The notes: generated by a model from the sequence alone, not told the origin. A stretch of 51,416 nucleotides of DNA from Algoriphagus antarcticus (GCF_002150685.1 NZ_MSSW01000057.1:1-51416); one strand, 5' to 3'. Numbered from the stretch's first letter, positions 26,629 to 35,583 are shown. Program-made: numbers and translations.

Positions 26629-26647
26629 TTAACACTTCTTGTGCCAA
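26629..26647 (-). promoter_or_regulatory. Sigma-54-like site upstream of groES (weak)
   Basis: Read on the minus strand, TTGGCAC (26647-26641) matches the -24 element exactly. Five bases later comes GTGTT in place of TTGCW, so the invariant GC at -12 reads GT. It lies about 45-60 bases before the groES start. The same bases form an imperfect inverted repeat TTGGCAC/GTGTTAA, so an operator is an alternative. Confidence 0.25.
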
Positions 26648-26800
26648 GGAAGCAATAGGGGCAAAGGCTGACAAATCGGCTGTCAATGTTGGGGAATCCG
26701 GTGGCGATATGGGATTTTCATGGCAGTGAGGACTGCCATTTTTGTGAGGAAGGCTTCAAACTTGTCAGAATTTCGTAATTTATTATCAAACCTATAAGCT

Positions 26801-27511
26801 ATGACAACACTTCCGAAAAACTGGATCACCGAAGGTCTCATCGATTTTGAGTTTAAAAAATATCAACTGCTTGCCTATTTGCAAGAAACTAACAAGCACT
26901 TCAATGAGATGAAGCTTTACCCTGTGCTCAGCGAACTGATAGATCACTATCGAGACTTGAATGAATTGAAATCTGATAGTATCGAACTTAGCAAGCTTTT
27001 TCCAAAGAGATTGGATTCTATTGACTTTCAGAAAGGCAAGCTGAATTACCAATCCAAAGTAAGCGAGGACACTCTGATGAAGGAGCTTTCCATGATCACT
27101 GAATTTGCATTGCCGAAGTTAGTCTCGCAGATCGAAGAGGGGAGGACGATTTATGATTATGTCGAAGATCAATTGGAATTTGAGCCTGTAGGCATCGTCC
27201 CAATTTATAATCAGGAAGGTTATATTTTGATGTCTAGGGAGAAAAAGAATGAAATTCATGCCTTTCGCTACAAATCAAGTTTGCTCCATTTTGCCGGTGA
27301 AAAGTTCCGTAGCATCAGTATGTGGCTGATTGGTGTATTTCAACGCAGCTTGGTCAACACCCTTGAAAAAATTAAAATGGATCTGGTCCGAGAGATCAAA
27401 GAGCTGCCAAATCCGGCTACCTGGAGAATTCACAGTCAGCAAGAATTCCCAATCGAAGAAACACTAATTCCTATCAGCAAGAGACTTTTGCTGAAGTCTG
27501 TTACTGTGTAA
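26801..27511 (+). CDS. Conserved hypothetical protein
   Basis: This 236-residue soluble protein is without signal peptide or clear domain. The N-terminal 120 residues are helical (FEFKKYQLLAYLQETNKHFN, LYPVLSELIDHYRDLNEL) and the middle is a likely beta-rich part (GIVPIYNQEGYILMSREKK). No catalytic pattern is visible. It is divergent from groES and convergent with secG. I recall similar proteins in Cytophagales genomes but know no function. Confidence 0.7.
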   Translation: MTTLPKNWITEGLIDFEFKKYQLLAYLQETNKHFNEMKLYPVLSELIDHYRDLNELKSDSIELSKLFPKRLDSIDFQKGKLNYQSKVSEDTLMKELSMITEFALPKLVSQIEEGRTIYDYVEDQLEFEPVGIVPIYNQEGYILMSREKKNEIHAFRYKSSLLHFAGEKFRSISMWLIGVFQRSLVNTLEKIKMDLVREIKELPNPATWRIHSQQEFPIEETLIPISKRLLLKSVTV

Positions 27512-27574
27512 GTTTATTAACAAATTATTTATGAATGGCTTCACTCAGAAGGATGAAAGAGAGAACCGATTTCA

Positions 27575-27670
27575 GGATTGGGTATACGGGCCTTCGACTT
27601 CGCTCAGGCTGAAATCGCTCAGACCTTCTCTGTGGATCTCCGTGAAACCTCCGTGTGCTCCGTGATTAAA
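27575..27670. repeat. Bacteroidota-type dispersed intergenic repeat
   Basis: CCTTCGACTTCGCTCAGGCT (27592-27611) is followed by a stretch with TCTCTGTGGATCTCCGTGAA and CTCCGTGTGCTCCGTGATTA. Low-complexity 'CTCTGTGG / CTCCGTG' text of this kind is scattered between genes in many Bacteroidota. Related fragments lie near 1808-1832 and 5115-5140. No coding frame is present. Confidence 0.55.
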
Positions 27671-27678
27671 AATCTTTC

Positions 27679-27719
27679 AAAAAAAAAGTCTGCTCGTTGC
27701 GGAGCAGACTTTTTTTTTT
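27679..27719. terminator. Bidirectional terminator between secG and the convergent gene
   Basis: AGTCTGCTC (27687-27695) pairs with GAGCAGACT (27702-27710), with an A-run on the left and a T-run on the right, so it can act in both directions. Confidence 0.9.
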
Positions 27720-27732
27720 AAGCTATTCTATT

Positions 27733-28098
27733 TTAGTTACCTGAAGTAGTGTCAGGCTCAGCTTGCGTTTCTTCAGTAGCCGCAGGGAGCAAGCTTTCAG
27801 ACTCACCAAAAGTAGGAGCTACCACTTGCTGTTTGGCATTCTCAATATTTGGTGAGGAGAATTGGTTGGATTGTGATCCTGTGTAGAAAGCAGAAGATGC
27901 CAACGAAAGCACAAGAATAGAAATTGCCAATACCCAAGTAGCTTTCTCAAGTACATTTCCGGTACGGGTTACACCCATGATTTGAGTAGCATTACCACCA
28001 AATGCTGCTCCAACTCCACCTTTAGAATTCTGGCCTAAGATCACTAAGATCAGCAATACTGCTAGAATTAGAATAATTGTAATCAATAAAATAAACAT
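27733..28098 (-). CDS. secG: Preprotein translocase subunit SecG
   Basis: This is a 121-residue inner-membrane protein with two hydrophobic helices (about residues 1-22 and 52-72). Between them is the SecG hallmark VILGQNSKGGVGAAFGG, followed by MGVTRTGNVLEKATWVLA. It joins SecY and SecE in the export channel. The C-terminus is extended by about 45 Gln/Glu/Ser/Thr-rich residues compared with short homologues. It lies 12 bases after the TPR-like gene in the miaB-to-secG operon. Confidence 0.95.
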   Translation of the reverse strand: MFILLITIILILAVLLILVILGQNSKGGVGAAFGGNATQIMGVTRTGNVLEKATWVLAISILVLSLASSAFYTGSQSNQFSSPNIENAKQQVVAPTFGESESLLPAATEETQAEPDTTSGN

Positions 28099-28110
28099 AT
28101 AATGTGGGTG

Positions 28111-28815
28111 TTAATCTTTCAGTTTTTCAATCAAGTCCGCAAAGTAAGTCCTTTTATCCGGAAACTTCAATACCAATTTCTCATAAATTTCTTTGGCTAA
28201 CTGCTTCTTGCCTTGGTTGGCAAGAATCTTAGCGTAGGATTCTGAGATTAATTTATCATTGATCTTTGTGCTGGCAGCTGCGAGATTTTCGTGGTTTTGA
28301 TTTGCCTCGATCTCTTTGATGGTCGCCATTTTGATTGATTTTTTGCTGAAAGCCCTAATCATGTCGATCTGCTCCTTCTTTTTCTCGTCAAGAATTTCCC
28401 TTTTATCTTTTCTTTTGATCGTCTCTAAGAGGTCATCTTTCGGAGGTTTTCTTCTTTGCAGCTTTGGTTTAGCAGGTTCTGATTTTACTTCTGTCTCATT
28501 GGTTTCTGGTGTATTGAGAGTTTCTGCTTCAACTTTTATTTCAGCTGCTAGAGAAATTACTTTTGATACGACTACCTCTTCTTCCTTTTTTTCAATTAAA
28601 ATTTTCAGCCAACTTCTATCCGGGCTTGTGATAGCAGCATATCCTAGAGACGGTGTTGATTTGGCGGCATCTTCTAGATACTCATATCGAGCTATGAGAA
28701 CATGGGGAATTTGAAAGTAGGGAAAGTTCTCTTGCATCTTTTGCAACTGCAGGATATCCATGCGCTCTAAGGGATCTGCTTTTTGGATTATTTCTAAAAA
28801 TTGACTTGAGTTCAC
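28111..28815 (-). CDS. Conserved Bacteroidota protein of unknown function between lptE and secG
   Basis: This is a 234-residue soluble protein. Its N-terminus has PLERMDILQLQKMQENFPYF and helical text. The middle (about 85-160) is charged and likely disordered, rich in Lys and Glu. The C-terminus resembles one or two tetratricopeptide helices: SYAKILANQGKKQLAKEIYE followed by LVLKFPDKRTYFADLIEKL. A scaffold or assembly role is plausible but unproven. Its constant position between lptE and secG in the phylum suggests an envelope-related task. Confidence 0.75.
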   Translation of the reverse strand: MNSSQFLEIIQKADPLERMDILQLQKMQENFPYFQIPHVLIARYEYLEDAAKSTPSLGYAAITSPDRSWLKILIEKKEEEVVVSKVISLAAEIKVEAETLNTPETNETEVKSEPAKPKLQRRKPPKDDLLETIKRKDKREILDEKKKEQIDMIRAFSKKSIKMATIKEIEANQNHENLAAASTKINDKLISESYAKILANQGKKQLAKEIYEKLVLKFPDKRTYFADLIEKLKD

Positions 28816-28848
28816 GTGAATATTTCTTTAGGCTTGAATATAGGCAAA

Positions 28849-29388
28849 TTACCAGTTAGCAACGGTGGCAGTGAAGATATCTTGAATGATGGTTGTGAAA
28901 ATCTCATCTACCAGCTCATTTTCCACATCGAGGAAAGTAGTAGTTCTTGGATCATAATCCTTGAAAAATGAGAATGCTCTTTTTAGATTTTCCTCTTCAT
29001 TCGCAGTGTTGATATATTCCACATCTACGAATATCGTCAGGCGCATAGTGCCTGCACGATCGGGAAGATTGGGGTCACTACTCGTTACCGGCGCTTGCGG
29101 CGTAACTGAATACCGTGTGATCGCCCCCATGAACTGCAAGTTCCCGTTTGTTCGGACTAGCTCCAGTTGGGTATTTCTCTGGTAATATTCTTTGAGTGCT
29201 TCGGTGAATCTCTGCTCTACGTTCGCAGGGCCTCCACCAGAATCGTTGAAGAAATTATCCACAGTAAAGGTCTTCACCAAGTTGTAATCGATATTCGTGC
29301 CTGTAAAGCTGTATTTGACCGAACAGCTTTGAAATAGGATAAAGACCAGTCCAAGTGCAAAGAGGGTAATCTTATTGGTCGATCTCAT
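28849..29388 (-). CDS. lptE: LPS-assembly lipoprotein LptE
   Basis: This is a 179-residue lipoprotein with Cys22 in LFQSC. It follows the Bacteroidota LptE pattern: YSFTGTNI, KTFTVDNFFN, then RFTEALKEYYQRNTQLELV, IFVDVEYIN and a C-terminal VDEIFTTIIQDIFTATVANW. It would pair with LptD to insert lipopolysaccharide into the outer membrane. ATG 29388 is chosen because it starts the lipoprotein signal. It overlaps the end of the sigma-54 activator gene by 17 bases, so the two are translationally coupled. Confidence 0.9.
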   Translation of the reverse strand: MRSTNKITLFALGLVFILFQSCSVKYSFTGTNIDYNLVKTFTVDNFFNDSGGGPANVEQRFTEALKEYYQRNTQLELVRTNGNLQFMGAITRYSVTPQAPVTSSDPNLPDRAGTMRLTIFVDVEYINTANEEENLKRAFSFFKDYDPRTTTFLDVENELVDEIFTTIIQDIFTATVANW

Positions 29389-30661
29389 ATTGCTTGATCT
29401 TTCTGTAAAGTGTGCGTTCTGATATCCCCAGATCATTAGCTGCGTATTTTCTCTTATTGTTATGCTTGCGCAAAGCTCTGAGAATCATTTCTTTTTCCTT
29501 CTTTTCAAGAGAAAGTGAATTGTCGTCTTCCTCATGAATAATGTCCTCTATGGCATCATCCCCATAATCATCGTCACTAGTTGAATTTGATTTTTTGGAA
29601 TCGATCACTAAAGGAACGTAACTAGGATTGGATTCCGTACTTTCTTTGGTAGTCAATCCGCTATCCATGTCTTCGAAAAGTCCCTGATGCTTTTGAATGA
29701 TGTTATGTGATAGCCCGCCATTTTGATAGGTTTCCAGCACGAGTTTTTTCAAATCATTCATATCTTTTTTCATGTCAAAAAGCACTTTATACAACAAATC
29801 TCTTTCTGAGAAATCTGAAGAATCGCTATTTTTTGACATGCTAGGGAGCGTCATCGGAAGGCGGGAGTTGTCTGAGGGTAAGTACTTTGCCAAAGTAGCA
29901 GCATCTACTTCCCGCTCACTTTCCAAGAGAGAGATTTGCTCCGCAATATTTTTCAGCTGACGAATATTGCCTGGAAAAGAATAGCGCATCAAGACGGCCT
30001 GAGCTTCATTATCCAGTGAAACTGGGCGTACATGGTATTTTTCCGAAAAGTCAGAAGTGAATTTCCTAAAAAGTAAAACCACATCTTCTCCACGCTCTCT
30101 GAGTGGTGGCACAAAAATCGGAACTGTATTGAGTCTGTAATAAAGGTCTTCTCTGAACTTGCCTTTTTCTACGGCATTGAGAAGCTTGACATTGGTAGCA
30201 GTGATTACGCGGACATTTGTTTTGAGGACTTTTGAGGAACCTACTTTTATAAATTCGCCATTTTCCAGCACCCGAAGTAATCTGGATTGAGTTCCCAAAG
30301 GCATTTCGCCGATTTCGTCTAAGAAAATAGACCCACCATCAGTAACTTCGAAATATCCTTTTCTGGCTTCATGAGCACCGGTGAAAGAGCCTTTTTCATG
30401 ACCGAAAAGCTCGGAATCAATCGTGCCTTCGGGAATCGCCCCGCAGTTAATTGCGATAAATTTACCATGCTTGCGAACACTGAGCGAATGAATGATCTTG
30501 GAAAAACTCTCTTTTCCACTTCCACTTTCACCAGTGATCAGCACAGTCATGTCGGTAGGAGCCGCTTGCATAGCCACTTGGATCGCGTGATTCAGCAGAG
30601 GACTATTGCCGATGATCCCGAAGCGCTGTTTCACGCTTTGTATTTCCGGATTTGTAATCAT
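29372..30661 (-). CDS. Sigma-54-dependent transcriptional activator without sensor domain
   Basis: This 429-residue bacterial enhancer-binding protein has the AAA+ domain at its very N-terminus. Walker A is GESGSGK at 44-50. The sigma-54 contact loop reads GSFTGA at 91-96, a Ser variant of GAFTGA, and Walker B is SIFLDE at 111-116. A linker of about 120 residues, acidic and probably disordered, leads to a C-terminal Fis-type helix-turn-helix (LGISERTLYRKIKQYE). With no receiver or GAF domain, its activity must be set by expression level, a partner or the linker. It overlaps miaB by one base and lptE by 17. Confidence 0.93.
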   Translation of the reverse strand: MITNPEIQSVKQRFGIIGNSPLLNHAIQVAMQAAPTDMTVLITGESGSGKESFSKIIHSLSVRKHGKFIAINCGAIPEGTIDSELFGHEKGSFTGAHEARKGYFEVTDGGSIFLDEIGEMPLGTQSRLLRVLENGEFIKVGSSKVLKTNVRVITATNVKLLNAVEKGKFREDLYYRLNTVPIFVPPLRERGEDVVLLFRKFTSDFSEKYHVRPVSLDNEAQAVLMRYSFPGNIRQLKNIAEQISLLESEREVDAATLAKYLPSDNSRLPMTLPSMSKNSDSSDFSERDLLYKVLFDMKKDMNDLKKLVLETYQNGGLSHNIIQKHQGLFEDMDSGLTTKESTESNPSYVPLVIDSKKSNSTSDDDYGDDAIEDIIHEEDDNSLSLEKKEKEMILRALRKHNNKRKYAANDLGISERTLYRKIKQYEIDQ

Positions 30662-32136
30662 TAATTTTTCGGATTTATTTCAAGCACCTCACCAAAAAGT
30701 GTAGCTGGAGTACAATCGATGATTTTCACTGTGAGGTAATCACCTTTAGAGTAGTTTCCAGCAGGTACGATCACTACTTTATTTGCAGAGTTTCTACCTT
30801 TGAAGTCATCTTCTGATTTCTTGGAAGGGCCTTCGACTAGCATTATTTGCTCTTTTCCTAGGTCAAGCTTATTTCTCTCAAGAGAAGATGCACTTTGCTT
30901 TTTGATCACTTCGGACAGTCTCCTCTTTTTCACTTCTAATGAAATATCATCTGGGTATTTTTTCGCAGCCAAGGTCCCTGGTCTTTCAGAATAGAAGAAC
31001 ATGTAAGAAAAATCGAATTTCACGATGTCCATCAAAGAAAGCGTGTCTTGATGCTCTTCTTCCGTTTCGCTACAGAATCCAGTGATCATATCGGATGAAA
31101 TCCCGCATTCTTCGCCTAGAATCTCTCTGATTTTGGAAACTCGCTCCAGGTACCATTCCCTATCATAAGTTCTATTCATCATTTCCAATACACGTGAGTT
31201 ACCACTTTGAGCCGGCAAATGAATGTATTTGCAGATGTTGTCGTACTTTTTCATCGTGTACAAGACGTCGTCAGTGATATCCTTGGGATGAGAAGTAGAG
31301 AATCGTACTCTAAGAGATGGATCTACCAAAGCAACCATTTCCAATAAATTGGCAAAATTGACTACCGTAGTTACATCCTCTTCTTTTCTGTTCAGTCTTG
31401 CTTTATTGTTCTCTTCAGGAGACCATTTGTAGCTATCTACATTTTGACCGAGTAAGGTGACTTCCTTATATCCTTTGGAGAAAAGGTCTTTTGCTTCCTC
31501 GACGATAGAATAGGGATCACGGCTTCTTTCTCTTCCGCGTGTGAAAGGAACCACGCAGAAGGAGCACATATTGTCACATCCACGCATGATAGATACAAAT
31601 GCCGTCACACCATTGGAATTCAGGCGAACAGGGGAGATATCAGCATAAGTTTCCTCACGGGAAAGAAAGGTGTTTACTGCTTTCTGCCCCTCTTCCGCTA
31701 TAGAAAGAAGATTTGGAAGATCACGATAAGCGTCAGGACCTACGACGATATCCACGATTTTTTCTTCCTCGAGAAATTTTTCTTTCAGTCGCTCTGCCAT
31801 GCATCCCAGCACGCCAATGGTCATTTCTGGTTTGCTTTTTTTGGCTCTTTGAAAATCGGTGAGGCGCTTTCTTACTGTTTGCTCTGCTTTTTCCCGAATA
31901 GAGCAAGTGTTGAGAAAAATTACATCTGCCTGATAAAAATCTGAAGTTGTATCAAACCCTCCTTCTTTCATAATAGCCGCAACAACTTCTGAATCTGCGA
32001 AATTCATAGCGCAACCATAGCTCTCAATATAGAGTTTTCTGGTTTTGCCGGTATGTTCATCTACAGTGGTTTTGAAGTCACACGCTTGTGCTTCTTCTCC
32101 TGGGATGATGTCTATGTCTGCAATTAAATTGTTCAT
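30661..32136 (-). CDS. miaB: tRNA-2-methylthio-N6-dimethylallyladenosine synthase MiaB
   Basis: This 491-residue radical-SAM methylthiotransferase modifies A37 of tRNAs that read UNN codons. The UPF0004 domain has RKLYIESYGCAMNFADSE, with further Cys in LNTCSIREKAE and GVLGCMAERLK for the auxiliary cluster. The radical-SAM cluster is RGCDNMCSFC. The C-terminal TRAM domain spans about residues 425-490. The N-terminus carries about 30 extra residues before the domain. It is the first gene of the block leading through the sigma-54 activator to secG. Confidence 0.97.
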   Translation of the reverse strand: MNNLIADIDIIPGEEAQACDFKTTVDEHTGKTRKLYIESYGCAMNFADSEVVAAIMKEGGFDTTSDFYQADVIFLNTCSIREKAEQTVRKRLTDFQRAKKSKPEMTIGVLGCMAERLKEKFLEEEKIVDIVVGPDAYRDLPNLLSIAEEGQKAVNTFLSREETYADISPVRLNSNGVTAFVSIMRGCDNMCSFCVVPFTRGRERSRDPYSIVEEAKDLFSKGYKEVTLLGQNVDSYKWSPEENNKARLNRKEEDVTTVVNFANLLEMVALVDPSLRVRFSTSHPKDITDDVLYTMKKYDNICKYIHLPAQSGNSRVLEMMNRTYDREWYLERVSKIREILGEECGISSDMITGFCSETEEEHQDTLSLMDIVKFDFSYMFFYSERPGTLAAKKYPDDISLEVKKRRLSEVIKKQSASSLERNKLDLGKEQIMLVEGPSKKSEDDFKGRNSANKVVIVPAGNYSKGDYLTVKIIDCTPATLFGEVLEINPKN

Positions 32137-32361
32137 GTACCTTCTTCGTTCCTTCTTTCTGTTGGCGAAATTAAGAAAACGCGGACAAAATGGCAGAATG
32201 TCTTATTCTTTATTTTGTTCTTTTAAGATGATTTACTGTCTATTGGAAAAAAATGACGTGGACTAGTGGGGTTAAAAGAAGGCAAGTAGTGCTTTTACTA
32301 AGGACAATTGTCTGATTCTTCTCTGGGGATTTTTTCATTAAAAGCGTTAACTCTCTGATAC

Positions 32362-33468
32362 TTATAGACCGTCAAAAGGGATTTTCAGTTGCTCTCCAAA
32401 ATGCTGATGCTCCTCGATAATATTGAGATTGGAGATGCCCAGGCCCAGCAATCGAATTGGGTTGTTGGAGGACTCTTGGGCTAAAAGTTCTGTAGCTATT
32501 TGCCAAATAAGTTCTTCATCGGGATATTGCTCCTGAGTTTTGCTACGCGTTTGTTGGGTGAAATCAGAGAATTTAATTTTTAAGGTGACCGTCCGCCCTT
32601 TGATCCCAGATTTTTTAATTCGCTTGATCAGTTCATCATAGATGGGTTTTAAAGCAGAAAGTAGGTCTTCCATCGCCATGATATCTTTCTCAAAGGTGTT
32701 CTCTGCGCTGATAGATTTGCGGATGCGATGCGGCTGCACTTCCGAGAGATGGATTCCGCGGACTATATTGAAGTAATGGATGCCAGACTTTCCAAACTTC
32801 CGAGTGAGGTATTGTAGAGAAAATTGTTTGAGGTCTTTACCATTGTGAATTCCAAACCCACTCATTTTCTCGGCAGTCACTTTTCCTATTCCGAAGAACT
32901 TTTTGATAGGCAGTTTTTCTAAAAAGGCTTCAGCTTCTTCGGGAAGGATCACCGCCTGGCCATTGGGTTTGTTCAGGTCAGAGGCTATTTTAGCCAAGAA
33001 CTTATTATAAGAAACACCTGCAGAAGCATTCAGGCCTGTACGTTCTTTGATCTTTTGGCGAATTTGCTTGGCTATTAAAATGGCTGATTTAAGACCCATT
33101 TTATTTTCCGTCACATCCATAAACGCCTCGTCGAGGGAAAGGGGCTCGACTAGATCTGTGTATTCGTGAAAAACTTCACGGATTTGACTGGAGATTTCCT
33201 TGTACCGATCAAATCTCGCTGGCGCAAAAATAAGCTGAGGACATTTCCTAGCCGCCAAGACCGAAGGCATCGCAGAATACACACCAAATTTTCTCGCTTC
33301 ATAACTTGCCGCAGCGACTACACCTCTTGCGGCATTTCCACCTACCACAAGTGGTTTTCCGCGCCATTCTGGATGATCAAGTTGCTCGACGGAAGCATAA
33401 AATGCGTCCATATCCACATGGATGATTTTCCGAATAGGAGGGGCAAATATGTCTTTTTCATTTTCCAC
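32362..33468 (-). CDS. dinB: DNA polymerase IV (Y family)
   Basis: This 368-residue translesion polymerase has IIHVDMDAFYASVEQ (first catalytic Asp), LVVGGNAARGVVAAASYEAR and SLDEAFMDV (catalytic Asp-Glu). Helix-hairpin-helix text KFFGIGKVTAEKMSGFGI and a little-finger domain follow. The C-terminus lacks a clear clamp-binding pentapeptide in the usual form, but ends near LKIPFDGL. The start overlaps the end of pabB by 11 bases, an unusual pairing of repair and folate genes. I saw no SOS-box-like motif, and the promoter presumably lies before pabB. Confidence 0.96.
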   Translation of the reverse strand: MENEKDIFAPPIRKIIHVDMDAFYASVEQLDHPEWRGKPLVVGGNAARGVVAAASYEARKFGVYSAMPSVLAARKCPQLIFAPARFDRYKEISSQIREVFHEYTDLVEPLSLDEAFMDVTENKMGLKSAILIAKQIRQKIKERTGLNASAGVSYNKFLAKIASDLNKPNGQAVILPEEAEAFLEKLPIKKFFGIGKVTAEKMSGFGIHNGKDLKQFSLQYLTRKFGKSGIHYFNIVRGIHLSEVQPHRIRKSISAENTFEKDIMAMEDLLSALKPIYDELIKRIKKSGIKGRTVTLKIKFSDFTQQTRSKTQEQYPDEELIWQIATELLAQESSNNPIRLLGLGISNLNIIEEHQHFGEQLKIPFDGL

Positions 33469-34708
33469 TGAGCACTTCTAGAATTGCCTGAGCTTTAAGG
33501 CTGCATTCCTCATATTCCTGAACTGCATCTGCATCGTAGGTGATGGCGCTGCCCACTCCAAAATAGAGTTTTTTCACTTCCAGATCAGCAATAATGCTGC
33601 GAATGATCACTGAGAAATCAAAATCTCCATTTTCTTCAATTACCCCGAATGCTCCGGAAAACCAACCACGCTTGAAGCTTTCTAGTTCTTCGATTATTTC
33701 CATTGTTCGGATTTTTGGAGCCCCTGTCATGCTTCCCATCGGGAAAGAAGCTTGAATGATATCAGAAAAACTTACGCCTTCCTTCAACTCGGAAGCTATT
33801 GTACTGATCATCTGAAACACTCTGGGCAACCGATAAATACCGAATAGTTCTCTGACTTGTACGGATCCTGTCTTTGACACTTTTGAGAGGTCATTTCGCA
33901 TCAGATCTGTGATCATCAGGTTTTCTGCTTGTTCTTTTTCGCTGTTGGCCAAAGTTTCTCTGTTGACTGCATCTTCAGCTAGGGACTGCCCACGCCTGAT
34001 TGTTCCTTTGATCGGTTGTGCGATTATTTTCGATCCAGTTCTTTTCAAATACCGCTCAGGAGAAGCTGAAACTAACCACTGAGATTTTGCCTTGAACAGT
34101 GCAGAAAAAGGCATGGGAGAAAGCTTTTTCAATTTGAAATAAGCCCCGATAGGATCCCAGTTTTCAAATGAACCTGAGTACGCTTGGCAAAAGTTACTTT
34201 CGTAAGTATTTCCCTCGATGATGTGATTTTGAATGGTTTTGACTGTTGCTAGGTATTTCTCTTGCGAGATTTGTGGAGTGACAGCGCAGCTGGTATTCGC
34301 TGAGTTTGGAAGCTCAGTTTTTTCTATTTCTATCCAGAATTCATCAGTCAATTCTACGTCCGAATAGATATTTTCCCCCTCAAATTTTAAGGAAAAGGAG
34401 GGCTGGAAAAAGCAGAGTTCCGGAAGCTCGAAAAAAGGGTTGTTTTCGCTTTTGAGCTTTTCTAGCTTATTTTTGAAGTCATAGCCGATTATACCGACTT
34501 TTTTGAAGCCAGTAGATTCTGCCCAGATTTCTTTTTCGGTTAATTGATTATTTCCCGCAAGAAACCGTGTGGCAAAAGGTTGTTCTGGATATTCGTAGCT
34601 ATTTCCATTGGTAAAGGCAAAAAATTCATAATGTGCGTCTGCCCATCGGCAAAGTTTTTCGATCCAATTGGAATCTGTGATGGGGTAGTTGAGAGAGGTG
34701 CTTTTCAT
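33458..34708 (-). CDS. pabB: Aminodeoxychorismate synthase component I (PabB type)
   Basis: This is a 416-residue chorismate-binding enzyme. Signature segments are IAQPIKGTIRRG, LMITDLMRNDLS, FPMGSMTGAPKIRTMEIIEE and the final FGVGSAITYDADAVQEYEEC. PabB adds the amino group to chorismate for folate. The short N-terminal part and absence of trp neighbours favour PabB over TrpE, but anthranilate synthase cannot be excluded from sequence alone. It is followed by dinB with an 11-base overlap. Confidence 0.85.
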   Translation of the reverse strand: MKSTSLNYPITDSNWIEKLCRWADAHYEFFAFTNGNSYEYPEQPFATRFLAGNNQLTEKEIWAESTGFKKVGIIGYDFKNKLEKLKSENNPFFELPELCFFQPSFSLKFEGENIYSDVELTDEFWIEIEKTELPNSANTSCAVTPQISQEKYLATVKTIQNHIIEGNTYESNFCQAYSGSFENWDPIGAYFKLKKLSPMPFSALFKAKSQWLVSASPERYLKRTGSKIIAQPIKGTIRRGQSLAEDAVNRETLANSEKEQAENLMITDLMRNDLSKVSKTGSVQVRELFGIYRLPRVFQMISTIASELKEGVSFSDIIQASFPMGSMTGAPKIRTMEIIEELESFKRGWFSGAFGVIEENGDFDFSVIIRSIIADLEVKKLYFGVGSAITYDADAVQEYEECSLKAQAILEVLSGK

Positions 34709-34807
34709 CTGTATATAATTGGTCTTTCAAAGGTCATATGGAATCTCGCATTGTTTGTAATCTGTCCAATATGCTACGTTTGCGTCATGCTCGATTTCAT
34801 TGGTAGC

Positions 34808-34842
34808 ACAAAAAAAGAGGAATCCTGTTAGAATTCCTCTTT
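34808..34842 (-). terminator. Terminator after the YceI lipoprotein gene
   Basis: AAAGAGGAAT (34814-34823) pairs with ATTCCTCTTT (34833-34842). The A-run at 34810-34816 gives the T-run on the minus strand. Confidence 0.87.
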
Positions 34843-34860
34843 CAAATGAGTTTGTTATGA

Positions 34861-35583
34861 TTAATTGGCTTTCACGTCCAATACTAATCCAACGTTATTG
34901 TAAACGAATTTGTCTTTTGCTTTGTCAGCTACAGTTGCTTCGTCACCGTAAGCTAGTCCCCAATCAGTTCTATCGATGTTGAAACCAGCTTTTGCAGTCA
35001 CAGCTCCGTCAGCTACATTGATAGTCGCAGGAAATTTGATGTTTTTGGTAGTGCCTCTCATAGTCAAGTTACCGCTTACCCAGTAGTTAGGAGCGTCAGG
35101 AGCCAGTTCGCTATTTGCCTTTGGCGTGTTGTCAGAGACAAATTCTTCTTCATCAGTTACCATATCTCCGGCAGTAAAAGGCTCAACGGCGGTGATTTCG
35201 AAAGTGGCAGTTGGGTGATTGGCAGCATCGAAGAAGTCGTCTGACTGAAGATGAGTATGTAATTTGCCGTGGTTCTCAGTACCTTCTTCCATATCGTGGA
35301 TTTCAAGCGCAGTGATGTCGAATGAGAAAGTCCCACCAGTTACTTCGGGGCCATTTACCGTCACGGTGCCCGTAGTAGCAGGAATTATTCCGGTATGCTG
35401 ACCAGTTGGCTTGTAACCCATCCAAGCTATTTTAGAAGCTTCTGGATTCAAATTCAATGTAGTTCCTTCTGCTTGGGACACTTCCTGTGCTTCAGTAGCT
35501 TCTACCGTATCGGAAGGTTTGCTACAAGCAAAAGTCATTAATGCGGCCGCGAGAATAAGGCCTGATTGTTTGATAGTTTTCAT
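34861..35583 (-). CDS. YceI-family lipoprotein
   Basis: This is a 240-residue lipoprotein (Cys20 in TFAC). The YceI lipocalin-like barrel starts around residue 40 (SKIAWMGYKPTGQHTGIIPA). It includes GGTFSFDITALEIHD, LQSDDFFDAANHPTATFEIT and GNLTMRGTTKNIKFPATI, the usual family strands, and ends in YNNVGLVLDVKA. YceI proteins bind isoprenoid-like lipids in the periplasm. An acidic insertion at about residues 150-180 (TDEEEFVSDN) is longer than in most members. A second YceI gene lies at 47787. The ATG at 35583 starts the lipoprotein signal. Confidence 0.9.
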   Translation of the reverse strand: MKTIKQSGLILAAALMTFACSKPSDTVEATEAQEVSQAEGTTLNLNPEASKIAWMGYKPTGQHTGIIPATTGTVTVNGPEVTGGTFSFDITALEIHDMEEGTENHGKLHTHLQSDDFFDAANHPTATFEITAVEPFTAGDMVTDEEEFVSDNTPKANSELAPDAPNYWVSGNLTMRGTTKNIKFPATINVADGAVTAKAGFNIDRTDWGLAYGDEATVADKAKDKFVYNNVGLVLDVKAN

